The notes: generated by a model not told the origin, from the sequence alone. A stretch of 17,054 bases of DNA from JAWLFI01 sp041685645 (GCA_041685645.1 JAWLFI010000036.1:1-17054), one strand, 5' to 3'. Positions 6,070 to 14,742 are shown, counted from the first letter of the stretch. Program-made: numbers and translations.

Positions 6070-9000
6070 ATAAATATCTCGAAGGGTATTGGTCGTTACC
6101 AGGGTACTTGCTTGAGCGGTACATCCATTTTCGTCCGTCACTACGAGCACATAGGTGGTGTTTCCACCCGGAGTTACTTCTGGATTTGGACAGTCGGCAC
6201 ATGATAGGCCTTCCGATGGACTCCACATATAAGATACTATGGGGAATGGTCCTGTGATCGATGGCAATAGTTGTAATGACTCTCCAAGTCTAATCTCCTG
6301 ATTTGGGTCCAGTACGATGTCGATGGGTTCTCTTTCGGGAACCACGATAAAGGTATCGACTGAGCACCCGTTGGCATCAATGATAGTAAGGTTTTGTTCT
6401 CCCTCCCTTACTTCTATAGTATCTCCCAGATTGACAAATCCAGATCCACCAAGGCGGTATTGAAAGGGGCCGCCTCCCCCGCCGAATATGGTGTCAATTT
6501 GATAGGGTACTGTTCCTTCGTGACAATTTGGAGTGTCGGGTTCAGTGAGAACAAACTCAATGGGCGGGTTGGTGACCAGAGTAGCAGAGGCAGTATCTTG
6601 ACAACCATTGTCATCACTGACAGTAATACTGTAATCACCAACGTCTAGTCCAGCCGCAGTTTCCGATTGGCTGTTTGTGTTTTGCCAGATATAGGTTAAA
6701 GGGGGACCATTTCCACCGGTGGTCGTAACCGTAAGCATTCCATCGATCTCACCCGGGCAACTAGGGTTCATGACATCTGTAGAGTCGAAAAATGCAATAA
6801 GAGAGTCCGGCTGATTGAGATTGATTGTATCCATGAGAGAGCAGTTTTCACTGTCTGTTATTTCTACGATATAATTGCCAGCAGAAAGATTATCATAACG
6901 CGTAGTTGAAGGACCTCCGGTCCATTGGAAAATAAACCCACCATTACCACCAAAAGCTTCAATTTCAAGGGCTCCGTCACTTGTTCCAAAACAAGTGGGC
7001 GGGATGCTATCTACAATATTGTAGGCGATTGGATCCGGTGCGGGAATTTGCAGGTCGAAGGTGTCCGAGCAAATGTCGGAGCTGAGTACGACATATGCAT
7101 CATTGGGACACAAATCATTTGCAGTGCTGTTGCTGCCCATACTACTGGTGAAGCCGGAACTCCAGGTGAATTCGTATTGGTCGAATGGTGGTGGTCCACC
7201 AGAAGCTGTAGCTGTGGCTGAACCATCGCAGACGTTAAAACAAGAGCTTGGCGTAATATTATCGAAACTCACATCCAGTGGTTCGGGATCCTCTAAATCA
7301 AAGTCCAGTTCAATTTCTCCACAGTTGTTAATATCATTGACCGTGACGGCATAGCTGCCCGCAGTCAAATTCATCCTTTGTCCCGGTCCATCGATAGTGT
7401 CAATTTCTCCATTGTCCCAGGCGTAGACATAAGGTGATGCACCTCCTGATAACTGAACAGTAATACTGCCGTCGTCAAAGCCATTGCAAGAGGGGTTTTC
7501 CGTTATAATAGAATCCACCTCTAAAGTGTCCCTTTCCGGAAAGGTTTCTAAAATCATGGGATTATAAATACATCCCGCTTCATCCTCTATTTCGAGTATG
7601 GAGTAAAACTGACCACTACAAAATCCTTCGAGGGTGAGTGTTGTAGAACTTGTAACAGTGTCGAGTACAAAGCCCGTTCTTCGAATTAAATACCTGACAA
7701 TTTCAAAGTTGGGGTTGGGCTCGACATTAATTGTTAGCGTGCCATCACAGGTTTCAGGGCAGGAGGGTTGTGTCTCTACAACACTAACCACCTGTGGGGG
7801 CATCGCCGGATTTATGGTAACAGTAACTGTTTGTTCGCATCCGTTTGCGTCAGTGACAACCACGGTATAATCTCCCGGAGATAAATTACTTTGCGACGAA
7901 GAGTTAGGTAATCCTCCGGGCCATAAGTAGTTATAGCCAGGAGTGCCACCGGACGGAGTTAAGGTTGCTGTTCCGTCATCTCCCGTCGAGCAGGTTTCAT
8001 CTGTTGTCATGATATCAATCGTAATAGAGTCCGGTTGGGTGACTTCAATTATGGTATCGAATACACATGAGTTGGGCATGGTTTGATCCCCAATGATAAT
8101 CTCATAGAGGCCTGCGGGAATATTATTAGCTTCGGCTGTGGTAGGACCGAAAGGAGCAGCTAGATTTTGGCCGTCCGAATCAACGATTTGAATATCGTAG
8201 GGTAGATTGGCCGGGCCGCCGGTTGTTTGCCCACTGACTCTCAAACTTCCATCGTCTCCACCAAAACAGGAAGGAGGAGTAATATTGATGTTATCAATAG
8301 AGATGACCCGGTCTGCTGTTACAAAGAAGGAGTCTAACTTCACGCATCCATTGTTATCCACCACCTCAACTGAAAACCAACCTTCCGGTATTCCGGAAAT
8401 ATTGGCGGTGGTATTTGTTGTCAACCCTCCACCTCCTACCGTCCAGGAGTAAGTGTATTCACCATCATTATTGGGTGTGCCTCCAGAAGCGGAAACTACC
8501 GCTTCCCCATCGGAGTAGCCACTGCACCCCGGATTGGTAATTGAGGCATCAATATTGATTTCAGACTTTGATAGTGTGTAATTTCGTTCTTCTTCACAGC
8601 CGAAATTATCTGTGACGGATACTCGATAAGTTCCAATGCTTAAATCCTCAATGGTATCCAAATTGAATTCATTTGTCGACCATTCTATTTGATAGGGTTC
8701 AGCATCGGGATTTTCAGTAAGGTCAATACCTAGCGCACCATCGTTGCTATTGAAGCAGGAGGGGACGTCTATGTAGGAGAAAATATAGCTAGGTCTCGGC
8801 AGACCATTCGGCCCACCATCGTATACTTCGTGCATTGTGGAGTAAGTATTTCCATCTGCGTCCTGAATATCTACAGTATAGGTGCCGGGCGGCAAGTTTT
8901 CAAATTCAATAGAGTTTCCCGCTCCTCCTATGATTCCACTACGGTTTTCCGGACCGGAGATGTCAACATTGTAGGGAGGTGTACCTGAAAAGCCAAATAC

Positions 9001-10374
9001 GGTGAGAGTCCCATCCGTTCTGCCGGGCAAACTGCCACAACTTGCCGTTGTCGCCGTCAAATCACTGGCTCCAATAGTGACTAATCCCGGGTTTACATCA
9101 ACTTCTAATTCCGGGGAAGCACCTGCACTGGTCACTTCCAAATCTGTCGGGCCATTGCTAATCAAGTCTACAATGCTTTGATCGCCTACTTGAGCTCCCG
9201 GAGCAGTAGTGAAACACAATTCAACGAGAACTTCTCCATCGTTGAGTGTCTGTCCTGCCTGTATGTCATCTGCATCCCAGAGCAAGCGAATGAGTCCGTT
9301 TTCAGATTGCACTGCACCAATCAGCGGGTCGTTTCCTGAGAAAGCCCAGTTTTGAAAATCCTCATAGCGAATAACGTTCGGGTCAAAACTAATGACGAAG
9401 GATATTGAGGTAATGGAATCAAAATTGGAAACGGTTATAGGAATGCAAAAAGAGTCTCCCAATTCGACATCGATGTCTCCCACGTTGAAAGTGACGGCAT
9501 TCAGACTGAATGTCATTTCAAAAGAAACGGGACATCCCTTTCCGTCGCTCACCGTAATGAGATAGGTTCCAGACTCTGGAACGTTTACCGGGATTTCATC
9601 GCCCTCTCCGTAATCTCCTGAAGGAACAGTTCCGGTAATGGTGTTGTCATCCACATTAACGACTTCAAAAGTAGAGTAGGAGGTCGTGTTATCAAATTCC
9701 GGCAGGCCGCCTGCCAATTCAAAAGTACCATCTAATCCCTGGGTATTTGATGTAACCAGACTCAATGGGTTGAGATACACCACCTGAAAAGATTCCAAGA
9801 CACTGACATTGACACAGCTGCCCATATTCTCATAGACCGGTCTGTTATCGTAATGGTCAAAAGTGATGGGGGCAAACACGAAATAGCCGGGATCTCCACC
9901 ATAGAAGAAATCATTTTGAGAGCCGTCGTTATAAAGGTTGAGACTGGCATTTGTCGGGCCCATAGCCCTTGCTACCCAAATATTATTGGGAGGGTTAGGT
10001 GGGTCTGTGATAAGGCAGGGATCAGCCGTAACGGAAGCGAGTTCATCTCCGAAAACAGTTGGAGTACAGTTATAAAAAGCATATCCCACCTCTCCTTCAG
10101 TCGCAGGGTCAGGGTCGCCATCCAGGATAAAATCATTATTGTGAACAACCAGAGCGCTGTCTTCTGCACATAGAAAAACGGTATCGGTAGAAATGCTATT
10201 GCTCTGCGTTGTGGGGTAAGAATCTATTCTGTCAATAGTGCCGGCATTCTGTGGTGCATTGCAGGATTCGGGTCCTGAGTTTAAAGATAAGACCCGAACA
10301 CCTTCGGCTTTTTGGGCATGGATAGACGAAACGCTAATAAGTAAAGCCAATATTAGCAGTAGATTATATTTCAT
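5773..10374 (-). CDS. Giant cohesin-like/SprB-repeat surface protein with gliding-type T9SS C-terminal domain
   Basis: A 1533-residue predicted cell-surface protein. Signal peptide 1-20 (ends SSIHA before Q21). Residues 21-293 are a unique N-terminal region (VFLCAEDSALVVHNNDF, GYFVFAPITFDHYDNRP) that I cannot assign. Residues about 294-435 look like a cohesin-type domain: VELGDSFCIPITVSNFDSI, FVISFDPNVI, DGEVLVELCF. Residues about 440-1345 hold 11 SprB-like repeats of 77-95 residues, each opening with a Cys and usually xDG (PSCFGGDDGS, PSCNGFDDGS), then SGGxPPY, a central W, LxxGxYxVxVTD and a closing Cys. A PKD-like module (about 1350-1426) and a gliding motility-associated C-terminal domain (about 1436-1527; IPNAFSPDGNGINDVF, IFDRWGNLLWEG, GWDGSAKGRQVGLGVYAYK) follow. 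The role is inferred as a T9SS-exported adhesin or filamentous surface protein, by analogy with SprB of Flavobacterium johnsoniae. It has its own promoter match in the 99-bp gap from the upstream paralogue. Confidence 0.93.
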   Translation of the reverse strand: MKYNLLLILALLISVSSIHAQKAEGVRVLSLNSGPESCNAPQNAGTIDRIDSYPTTQSNSISTDTVFLCAEDSALVVHNNDFILDGDPDPATEGEVGYAFYNCTPTVFGDELASVTADPCLITDPPNPPNNIWVARAMGPTNASLNLYNDGSQNDFFYGGDPGYFVFAPITFDHYDNRPVYENMGSCVNVSVLESFQVVYLNPLSLVTSNTQGLDGTFELAGGLPEFDNTTSYSTFEVVNVDDNTITGTVPSGDYGEGDEIPVNVPESGTYLITVSDGKGCPVSFEMTFSLNAVTFNVGDIDVELGDSFCIPITVSNFDSITSISFVISFDPNVIRYEDFQNWAFSGNDPLIGAVQSENGLIRLLWDADDIQAGQTLNDGEVLVELCFTTAPGAQVGDQSIVDLISNGPTDLEVTSAGASPELEVDVNPGLVTIGASDLTATTASCGSLPGRTDGTLTVFGFSGTPPYNVDISGPENRSGIIGGAGNSIEFENLPPGTYTVDIQDADGNTYSTMHEVYDGGPNGLPRPSYIFSYIDVPSCFNSNDGALGIDLTENPDAEPYQIEWSTNEFNLDTIEDLSIGTYRVSVTDNFGCEEERNYTLSKSEINIDASITNPGCSGYSDGEAVVSASGGTPNNDGEYTYSWTVGGGGLTTNTTANISGIPEGWFSVEVVDNNGCVKLDSFFVTADRVISIDNINITPPSCFGGDDGSLRVSGQTTGGPANLPYDIQIVDSDGQNLAAPFGPTTAEANNIPAGLYEIIIGDQTMPNSCVFDTIIEVTQPDSITIDIMTTDETCSTGDDGTATLTPSGGTPGYNYLWPGGLPNSSSQSNLSPGDYTVVVTDANGCEQTVTVTINPAMPPQVVSVVETQPSCPETCDGTLTINVEPNPNFEIVRYLIRRTGFVLDTVTSSTTLTLEGFCSGQFYSILEIEDEAGCIYNPMILETFPERDTLEVDSIITENPSCNGFDDGSITVQLSGGASPYVYAWDNGEIDTIDGPGQRMNLTAGSYAVTVNDINNCGEIELDFDLEDPEPLDVSFDNITPSSCFNVCDGSATATASGGPPPFDQYEFTWSSGFTSSMGSNSTANDLCPNDAYVVLSSDICSDTFDLQIPAPDPIAYNIVDSIPPTCFGTSDGALEIEAFGGNGGFIFQWTGGPSTTRYDNLSAGNYIVEITDSENCSLMDTINLNQPDSLIAFFDSTDVMNPSCPGEIDGMLTVTTTGGNGPPLTYIWQNTNSQSETAAGLDVGDYSITVSDDNGCQDTASATLVTNPPIEFVLTEPDTPNCHEGTVPYQIDTIFGGGGGPFQYRLGGSGFVNLGDTIEVREGEQNLTIIDANGCSVDTFIVVPEREPIDIVLDPNQEIRLGESLQLLPSITGPFPIVSYMWSPSEGLSCADCPNPEVTPGGNTTYVLVVTDENGCTAQASTLVTTNTLRDIYIPNAFSPDGNGINDVFRVYSGPGVSQINSFQIFDRWGNLLWEGRNLEPSGEGSPGWDGSAKGRQVGLGVYAYKAEILFLDGRIITYRGDVAITSTSGN
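6340..9057 (-). repeat. Eleven SprB-like protein repeats (about 77-95 residues each)
   Basis: Unit starts, by the first Cys region, fall near residues 445, 540, 617, 703, 795, 872, 963, 1045, 1128, 1206 and 1284, with spacing of 77-95. Consensus: (P/T)xC(x3-4)DG, a strand, SGGxPPYxxxW, LxxGxYxVxVTDxxGC. DNA identity between units is low, so this is an old, diverged array and not a recent tandem duplication. Units 6 and 8 carry an extra early Cys (SCPETCDG, SCFNVCDG). Unit 1 lacks the closing Cys. Unit 11 (PNCHEGTVPYQ) has lost the DG motif. Confidence 0.85.
9070..9495 (-). other. Cohesin-like domain (region of the giant protein)
   Basis: Encodes residues about 294-435. The run VGDIDVELGDSFCIPITVSN, then SISFVISFDPNVIRYE, then NDGEVLVELCFTT resembles the cohesin/carbohydrate-binding-like jelly-roll. 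In cellulosome bacteria cohesins bind dockerins. Here no dockerin is seen in the window, so only the fold is claimed, with an open binding partner. Confidence 0.65.
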
Positions 10375-10406
10375 AAAAAATATTTATACCATGTTGATGA
10401 TGAGTG

Positions 10407-10437
10407 CAAATGTACTGAATATGCGAGGAATGGACAA
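10407..10437 (-). promoter_or_regulatory. Promoter of the giant SprB-repeat gene
   Basis: On the minus strand, TACATTTG (10407-10414) matches the Bacteroidota -7 consensus TAnnTTTG completely. A TTG (10435-10437) lies 20 bases upstream, close to the usual 19-base spacing for the -33 box. The box ends 33 bases before the ATG at 10374. The giant gene can therefore be transcribed apart from the paralogue upstream. No terminator hairpin is visible in the 99-bp gap, so read-through is also possible. Confidence 0.55.
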
Positions 10438-10473
10438 CAATATTATAGAAACGAAACGCTTCTTTGTAGATGT

Positions 10474-13400
10474 CTATTGTTGAATGGTGACGGGTACAAT
10501 TGCAAATTCACCGGTTTGATATAAGACATGAATATAATATAATCCGCTGCCTGAGAGGTGAGACTCTATAATATCAGTGCCTACAGGCCAAGATTGAGAA
10601 TGAATAGTGCGTCCCTGGTTATTGTAAATCAATAACTTTTTCGGTGGATTCGCCCGTTCGGTGTCCTTTGATGATATCATTATCCTACCCGAGCTGGGAT
10701 TGGGCCACACTTTTACACTAAATCGAGAGTTTAGGGTGGCTATACCTGTAGTTTTTTCTATTCTGACGGTATCACTCGCCCTGCAGTTTTGGCTGTCGAT
10801 GATAAGGACCTGGTACAACCCGGCCCCAAGATTATTCGCTGTGGAATCCGTTTGGATTGGGGTCGTATTCCAAATATATTCATAAGGTGGGGTTCCGCCT
10901 TGTACAAAAACAGTGGCCGACCCATCATTTGCATCTTCGGATGCAGCTGTGGTCTCAAAGGCGAATGCAAAAGAATCGGGTTGCTGAATCAATACCTCTA
11001 GGGTGTCCGTGCAATTTCTTTCATTGATCAAAACGGCCTGATATAATCCAGCGGTAACATTTTCGATCAAAGTCCCCTCAAGACCATTACTCCAAATGAC
11101 CTGAATAGTATCAGCACTGTTGAGCAATATTTCGGCTCCGGCTGTTGAGTCTCCCGGGCAAATTGCCGGAGTCGTGAGAATGGTGTCGAATTGGGGTTCC
11201 GGAGGGGGGAGTAGATTAAATTCAAACTCTTTGGTGCATGACGCACTATCGGAAATTATTGCTTCAAAGGCACCATTACCAATAGAGTCTATCCTCTGGC
11301 CGGTCTGATTATTAGACCATGTAATATCATAGGGGCCTCCATTTCCACCCATGGGATCTATTGCTATGACTCCTGTGTTTCGATTGCAGTCCGAGTTTTG
11401 AAGACTCAATGTGTCGATAAATATATCATCGGGTTGAGAAATGGAGAAAGTTGTGTCTGCAACACATCCATTAGAGGATATAATTGATAGTGTGAAAGAT
11501 CCAGAGTCTAGGTCAGAGATGCTGGAAGATAGAGATTCCAGATTCAGAGTATCGGTTACAGCGGGTGGCAGAGTATATGAGAGTGAGGGTTGATTAGTTA
11601 TAGTTGTGGTATCAATAGAAAAAAAAGCGGAGCCATCGGCTAAACCAAAACAACTCACATTTCGAAGATTGAGTTCCGAAAAAGTGATATCTAATCCTTC
11701 CCCAATATCGATTTGAGTACTAGCTGAGCAGAAATTATCATCAGTCACAGTGACCCCATAGTTGCCTGGCATCAGTCCATTTCTTTCTTGAGCCATGCTG
11801 CCGTCTTCCCACTCAAAACTAAAAGGAGCATTTCCTCCAGTGACAGCTACTGAGGCCGAACCATCTCCCAGTCCCACGCATGTTTCATTACTGGCATTGG
11901 CTTCAATTGTCAAACTATCCGGTTGTTGCAGGATGAATTGCCGTGTATCATTACAACTTTGTGGCAGTCCCGTATGCGATACGCTTAGTAAAAAGCTATC
12001 AGAAGGGAGTCCAACGGCCAGGAAAAGAGAATCTGATACCGAGGGATTGGGTCCCGACCAGTCGAATACAAAATCTCCGGGCTCAATCACATCAAGCCTG
12101 GCGGTTGCAGAAACCAGTCCGTCAGTCGTACCAAAACATCTGGGATCAATTGTTATAATATTCTCTATGTTGATGGCATTTTCAAAAGGGATGAATACCT
12201 CTTGGGTATAGATACAACCTGCAGTATCCTGAATATAATATGTAAAGTTGCCCGCCTGGATACCTAAGACGTTGAAACGAACCTGTTGAATCCAGTCATT
12301 CCCGGTAAGAGAAAATAACAGGGTGCTATCTTCAAAACGTGGGAGATTGACGACATCTACCGCAACACCGCCATCTTCCGAGTCCTCGCAAGTAGCATTA
12401 GTGATAGTCTCTATCACGACAGCCGTCGGACTGCCCACTTCTATATCGAAAGGGTATTGGCAAAATTCCTGATCGTAAATGGTCAATTGAAAGGTATCGG
12501 GAAGAAGGTTGGAATAAGTTCTAAAGTGAAGTGAACTATCCGGCCATTCAAGTACATAGGGGGGGGCGCCTCCCTCAATAAGCGGGATTTCGATTTGTCC
12601 ATCAGGAATTTGTGGGCAGGAAGCATCCGTAGTAATGATGGTGGGATCTACAGTAGATTTATTTTCAAGTGGTATAGTATCATTAAAGAGAAGAATGGAG
12701 TCTCTGGATATCAAGCTAAGGTAGTTTCCATCAGAAAGATCCTCTACGATTAAGTTTGTGTCTGGAAAGAGTGTGTTTGAATAGACAGTATCTTGTCCGG
12801 ATAAGTTGATTAAGGTGTAGATAAAGGAACTGGTGTCGCCAAAAAAATAGACTTTCAACTCACTAAGCGAAGTAGAGTCCCGATCCGGGCAAATCGAGTA
12901 TTTTCTGTTGATCTGTGTGGGTGGGGTAACAGCTAAAGTAATGGAAGATGGAAGGAATGAAATAAAATCAGCTCCATCGAAGGCTTGCAATTCGAGGGGG
13001 AAACCTTGAACGCCAAATAAGCTTGTACTTCCCGGAACTCCTGTGGCATGAAATCTGATTCGGCAGAGGGTATCACCATCAGCCATTCCGAGTGCATCGC
13101 CAATTTCACTGAGTCCTATAAAAAATATTCTTCCCTCATCAGTCTCGCTAAATCCAATACTTTCCTCTTTAATGCCGGATGTTGTATCCAGGTCATAGAG
13201 TTCTACAAATGAGAAAACATGGGGATTGAAGTGCAGATTAAATTGAATGGTTTGGAGATCCTGGAAGTTGTTTGCAATAAGAGGCACCGATAAGGTGTCG
13301 CCGTATGCCACTTCCAGATTTTCTCCGTGGGAGAATGAGACCTCATTCTGGGCACTCACCTGAGTCCCCAGTAAGCTGAGTAAACCAAGACAACCTATGA

Positions 13401-13488
13401 TTCCCAGCCACTTAATAAGGTGAAGGGCGAAGTTAACTTTCGATTTTAGTACTGAGCTTTCGCGATAGTTATATAGTGATTTTTCCAT
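10474..13488 (-). CDS. Cohesin-like/SprB-repeat surface protein with type A T9SS sorting domain
   Basis: A 1004-residue predicted surface protein. I place the start at 13488 (MEKSLYNYRESS), not at the longer in-frame ATG at 13569, which would overlap hutI by 71 bp and put extra residues before the signal peptide. The start lies 10 bp after the hutI stop. Signal peptide about 1-47 with a long basic n-region and hydrophobic core (WLGIIGCLGLLSLLG). Residues about 47-187 are cohesin-like (VAYGDTLSVPLIANNFQDL, QFNLHFNPHVFSF, DGDTLCRIRFHATG). After a spacer (190-284), eight SprB-like repeats run from about 285 to 910. Residues 924-1004 are a type A Por sorting domain (VKVWPNPSSGRIMI, LLIYNNQGR, LSGSGLYYIHVL). 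It is probably exported by T9SS and anchored or released at the surface. The C-terminal domain differs in type from that of the neighbour with the same architecture. Confidence 0.9.
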   Translation of the reverse strand: MEKSLYNYRESSVLKSKVNFALHLIKWLGIIGCLGLLSLLGTQVSAQNEVSFSHGENLEVAYGDTLSVPLIANNFQDLQTIQFNLHFNPHVFSFVELYDLDTTSGIKEESIGFSETDEGRIFFIGLSEIGDALGMADGDTLCRIRFHATGVPGSTSLFGVQGFPLELQAFDGADFISFLPSSITLAVTPPTQINRKYSICPDRDSTSLSELKVYFFGDTSSFIYTLINLSGQDTVYSNTLFPDTNLIVEDLSDGNYLSLISRDSILLFNDTIPLENKSTVDPTIITTDASCPQIPDGQIEIPLIEGGAPPYVLEWPDSSLHFRTYSNLLPDTFQLTIYDQEFCQYPFDIEVGSPTAVVIETITNATCEDSEDGGVAVDVVNLPRFEDSTLLFSLTGNDWIQQVRFNVLGIQAGNFTYYIQDTAGCIYTQEVFIPFENAINIENIITIDPRCFGTTDGLVSATARLDVIEPGDFVFDWSGPNPSVSDSLFLAVGLPSDSFLLSVSHTGLPQSCNDTRQFILQQPDSLTIEANASNETCVGLGDGSASVAVTGGNAPFSFEWEDGSMAQERNGLMPGNYGVTVTDDNFCSASTQIDIGEGLDITFSELNLRNVSCFGLADGSAFFSIDTTTITNQPSLSYTLPPAVTDTLNLESLSSSISDLDSGSFTLSIISSNGCVADTTFSISQPDDIFIDTLSLQNSDCNRNTGVIAIDPMGGNGGPYDITWSNNQTGQRIDSIGNGAFEAIISDSASCTKEFEFNLLPPPEPQFDTILTTPAICPGDSTAGAEILLNSADTIQVIWSNGLEGTLIENVTAGLYQAVLINERNCTDTLEVLIQQPDSFAFAFETTAASEDANDGSATVFVQGGTPPYEYIWNTTPIQTDSTANNLGAGLYQVLIIDSQNCRASDTVRIEKTTGIATLNSRFSVKVWPNPSSGRIMISSKDTERANPPKKLLIYNNQGRTIHSQSWPVGTDIIESHLSGSGLYYIHVLYQTGEFAIVPVTIQQ
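10759..12636 (-). repeat. Eight SprB-like protein repeats
   Basis: Units begin near residues 291, 367, 451, 537, 613, 701, 777 and 850. Seven start with a Cys (DASCPQIPDGQ, NATCEDSEDGG, DPRCFGTTDGL, NETCVGLGDGS, RNVSCFGLADGS, NSDCNRNTGV, PAICPGDSTAG) and close with another Cys 50-62 residues later. The last unit (TTAASEDANDGSATV) has lost its first Cys but keeps the closing one (C902). The repeats are more diverged than those of the giant protein. Confidence 0.8.
12928..13350 (-). other. Cohesin-like domain (region of the 1004-residue protein)
   Basis: Encodes residues about 47-187. It has the same strand pattern as the domain in the giant protein: a GDTLSVPLIANNF strand, a FNLHFNPHVFSF strand, and MADGDTLCRIRFHATG before the end. 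Here the domain follows the signal peptide directly, with no extra N-terminal module. Confidence 0.65.
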
Positions 13489-13498
13489 TGTGAGATCA

Positions 13499-14740
13499 TT
13501 ATTGTCGGCGACCTTTAATATAAACACTGTCAATATGATCACTTCCGTAAGCGTAAGCCATAAAGTCAATACCGCTGATATCTTTTGTTACGATGAAGTT
13601 AGCATATTTTTCCGGCTTGAGCGTGCCAAATTCATGCTCTAAATGCAAAGCATAGGCGCTGTTTATTGTGGCTGCCTGAATTGCTTCAGCGGGAAGCATA
13701 TTCATTTTGATACAGGCTAAAGAAATAATAAAGGGCATCCTTCCCGAAGGAGTAGAACCGGGATTGTAATCACTGGCTAAAGCAATCGGTAATCCGGAAT
13801 CTATCATTTTACGGGCGGGGGCATATTCCAGACCTAAAAAGAAGGCCGTTCCCGGCAGTAGGGTTGGCATAGTTTCTGAATTTTTCAAAACAGAGATCTC
13901 CTCATCTCCCGTACATTCTAAATGATCTACAGATCGGGCTTTGTTTTTTACTCCAACTTGTATTCCGCCGGAATAATCTAGTTCATTCGCATGAATTTTT
14001 GCGGGCAGGCCATTTTTGGCCGCCACTTTTAGGATGAGGTCAGTTTCCTCTGGAGTGAAAAATCCACGATCGCAAAAAACATCGCAATAGTCAGCTAAGC
14101 CTTCGGCTGCAACATGTGGGATCATCTTTTTTGTGAGTAGATCAATATAGCCCGATCGATCAGACTGGTATTCCTTTGGAATCGCATGAGCGCCTAAAAA
14201 TGTTGATTTAATGGGAATGTCATACTGGCTTTTTAACCTCTGAATGACTCGCAACATCTTGTATTCCGCTTCTTCCGTCAGACCGTATCCACTTTTAATC
14301 TCAATAGCTCCCGTTCCAAAAGCGATCACTTCCTCAAGGCGTTGGCTTGCACTGTCGAAAAGTTCTTCTTCATCAGTATTTTGAAGGCGTTCTGCAGAAT
14401 TGAGGATTCCCCCTCCTTTTTTAGCTATTTCTTCATAAGATAAGCCTTGAATGCGATCGACGAACTCTCCCTCCCGGGATCCGGCCCAGACAATATGGGT
14501 GTGAGAGTCCACCCAGGCGGGCAAAACGAGTTTGTTTTTCAAGGAAATACATTCATCTATGTCTTGAGGCACTTGAGCCATAGGGCCCCAGGATTCAATT
14601 TTCTCACCGCGAGTAACCAAATATGCGTTTTCGATGTTGGCCAAACGTGACATTTCTTTCCCGGCTACCTTTGATACCTTCTCGTCAGCAGCTTCTATGC
14701 CGTATAGCTTTTTTATATCTGTAAAACAACATTTTTTCAT
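13499..14740 (-). CDS. hutI: Imidazolonepropionase (HutI)
   Basis: A 413-residue cytoplasmic amidohydrolase that opens 4-imidazolone-5-propanoate to N-formimino-L-glutamate, third step of histidine breakdown. Metal site: H80 and H82 in DSHTH, H250 in KIHANE, D324 in ASDYNPGS. Substrate-site residues include R89 (GSREGEF), Y152 (EIKSGYGL), H185 (LGAHAIP), E253 and H273 (DHLECT). The ASDYNPGSTPSG signature is diagnostic of HutI within the amidohydrolases; the length fits the family (about 405). It starts 2 bp after the stop of the thioredoxin-SPOR gene and ends 10 bp before the SprB-repeat gene, so it sits inside an operon with no functional link that I can see. No hutH, hutU or hutG is in the window; they must be elsewhere if the pathway is complete. 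Confidence 0.95.
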   Translation of the reverse strand: MKKCCFTDIKKLYGIEAADEKVSKVAGKEMSRLANIENAYLVTRGEKIESWGPMAQVPQDIDECISLKNKLVLPAWVDSHTHIVWAGSREGEFVDRIQGLSYEEIAKKGGGILNSAERLQNTDEEELFDSASQRLEEVIAFGTGAIEIKSGYGLTEEAEYKMLRVIQRLKSQYDIPIKSTFLGAHAIPKEYQSDRSGYIDLLTKKMIPHVAAEGLADYCDVFCDRGFFTPEETDLILKVAAKNGLPAKIHANELDYSGGIQVGVKNKARSVDHLECTGDEEISVLKNSETMPTLLPGTAFFLGLEYAPARKMIDSGLPIALASDYNPGSTPSGRMPFIISLACIKMNMLPAEAIQAATINSAYALHLEHEFGTLKPEKYANFIVTKDISGIDFMAYAYGSDHIDSVYIKGRRQ

Positions 14741-14742
14741 AA

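Noticed and set aside
6340..9057. Array of evenly spaced units as a CRISPR or DNA-level tandem repeat
   Set aside because: The spacing comes from protein repeats of 77-95 residues. DNA identity between units is low and there are no short identical repeats with unique spacers.
9070..9495. Cohesin-like domains as evidence of a cellulosome
   Set aside because: No dockerin, cellulase or carbohydrate-active enzyme is in the window. Cohesin-like folds are common in non-cellulosomal surface proteins.
11795..12211. 138-codon open frame on the plus strand
   Set aside because: It is antisense to the SprB-repeat gene; the low-complexity Ser/Pro/Leu composition is what repeat-rich coding DNA gives on its other strand. 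No family features.
13489..13569. Longer start of the 1004-residue SprB-repeat protein at 13569
   Set aside because: It overlaps hutI by 71 bp and adds 27 residues before a good signal peptide. The ATG at 13488 sits 10 bp after the hutI stop.
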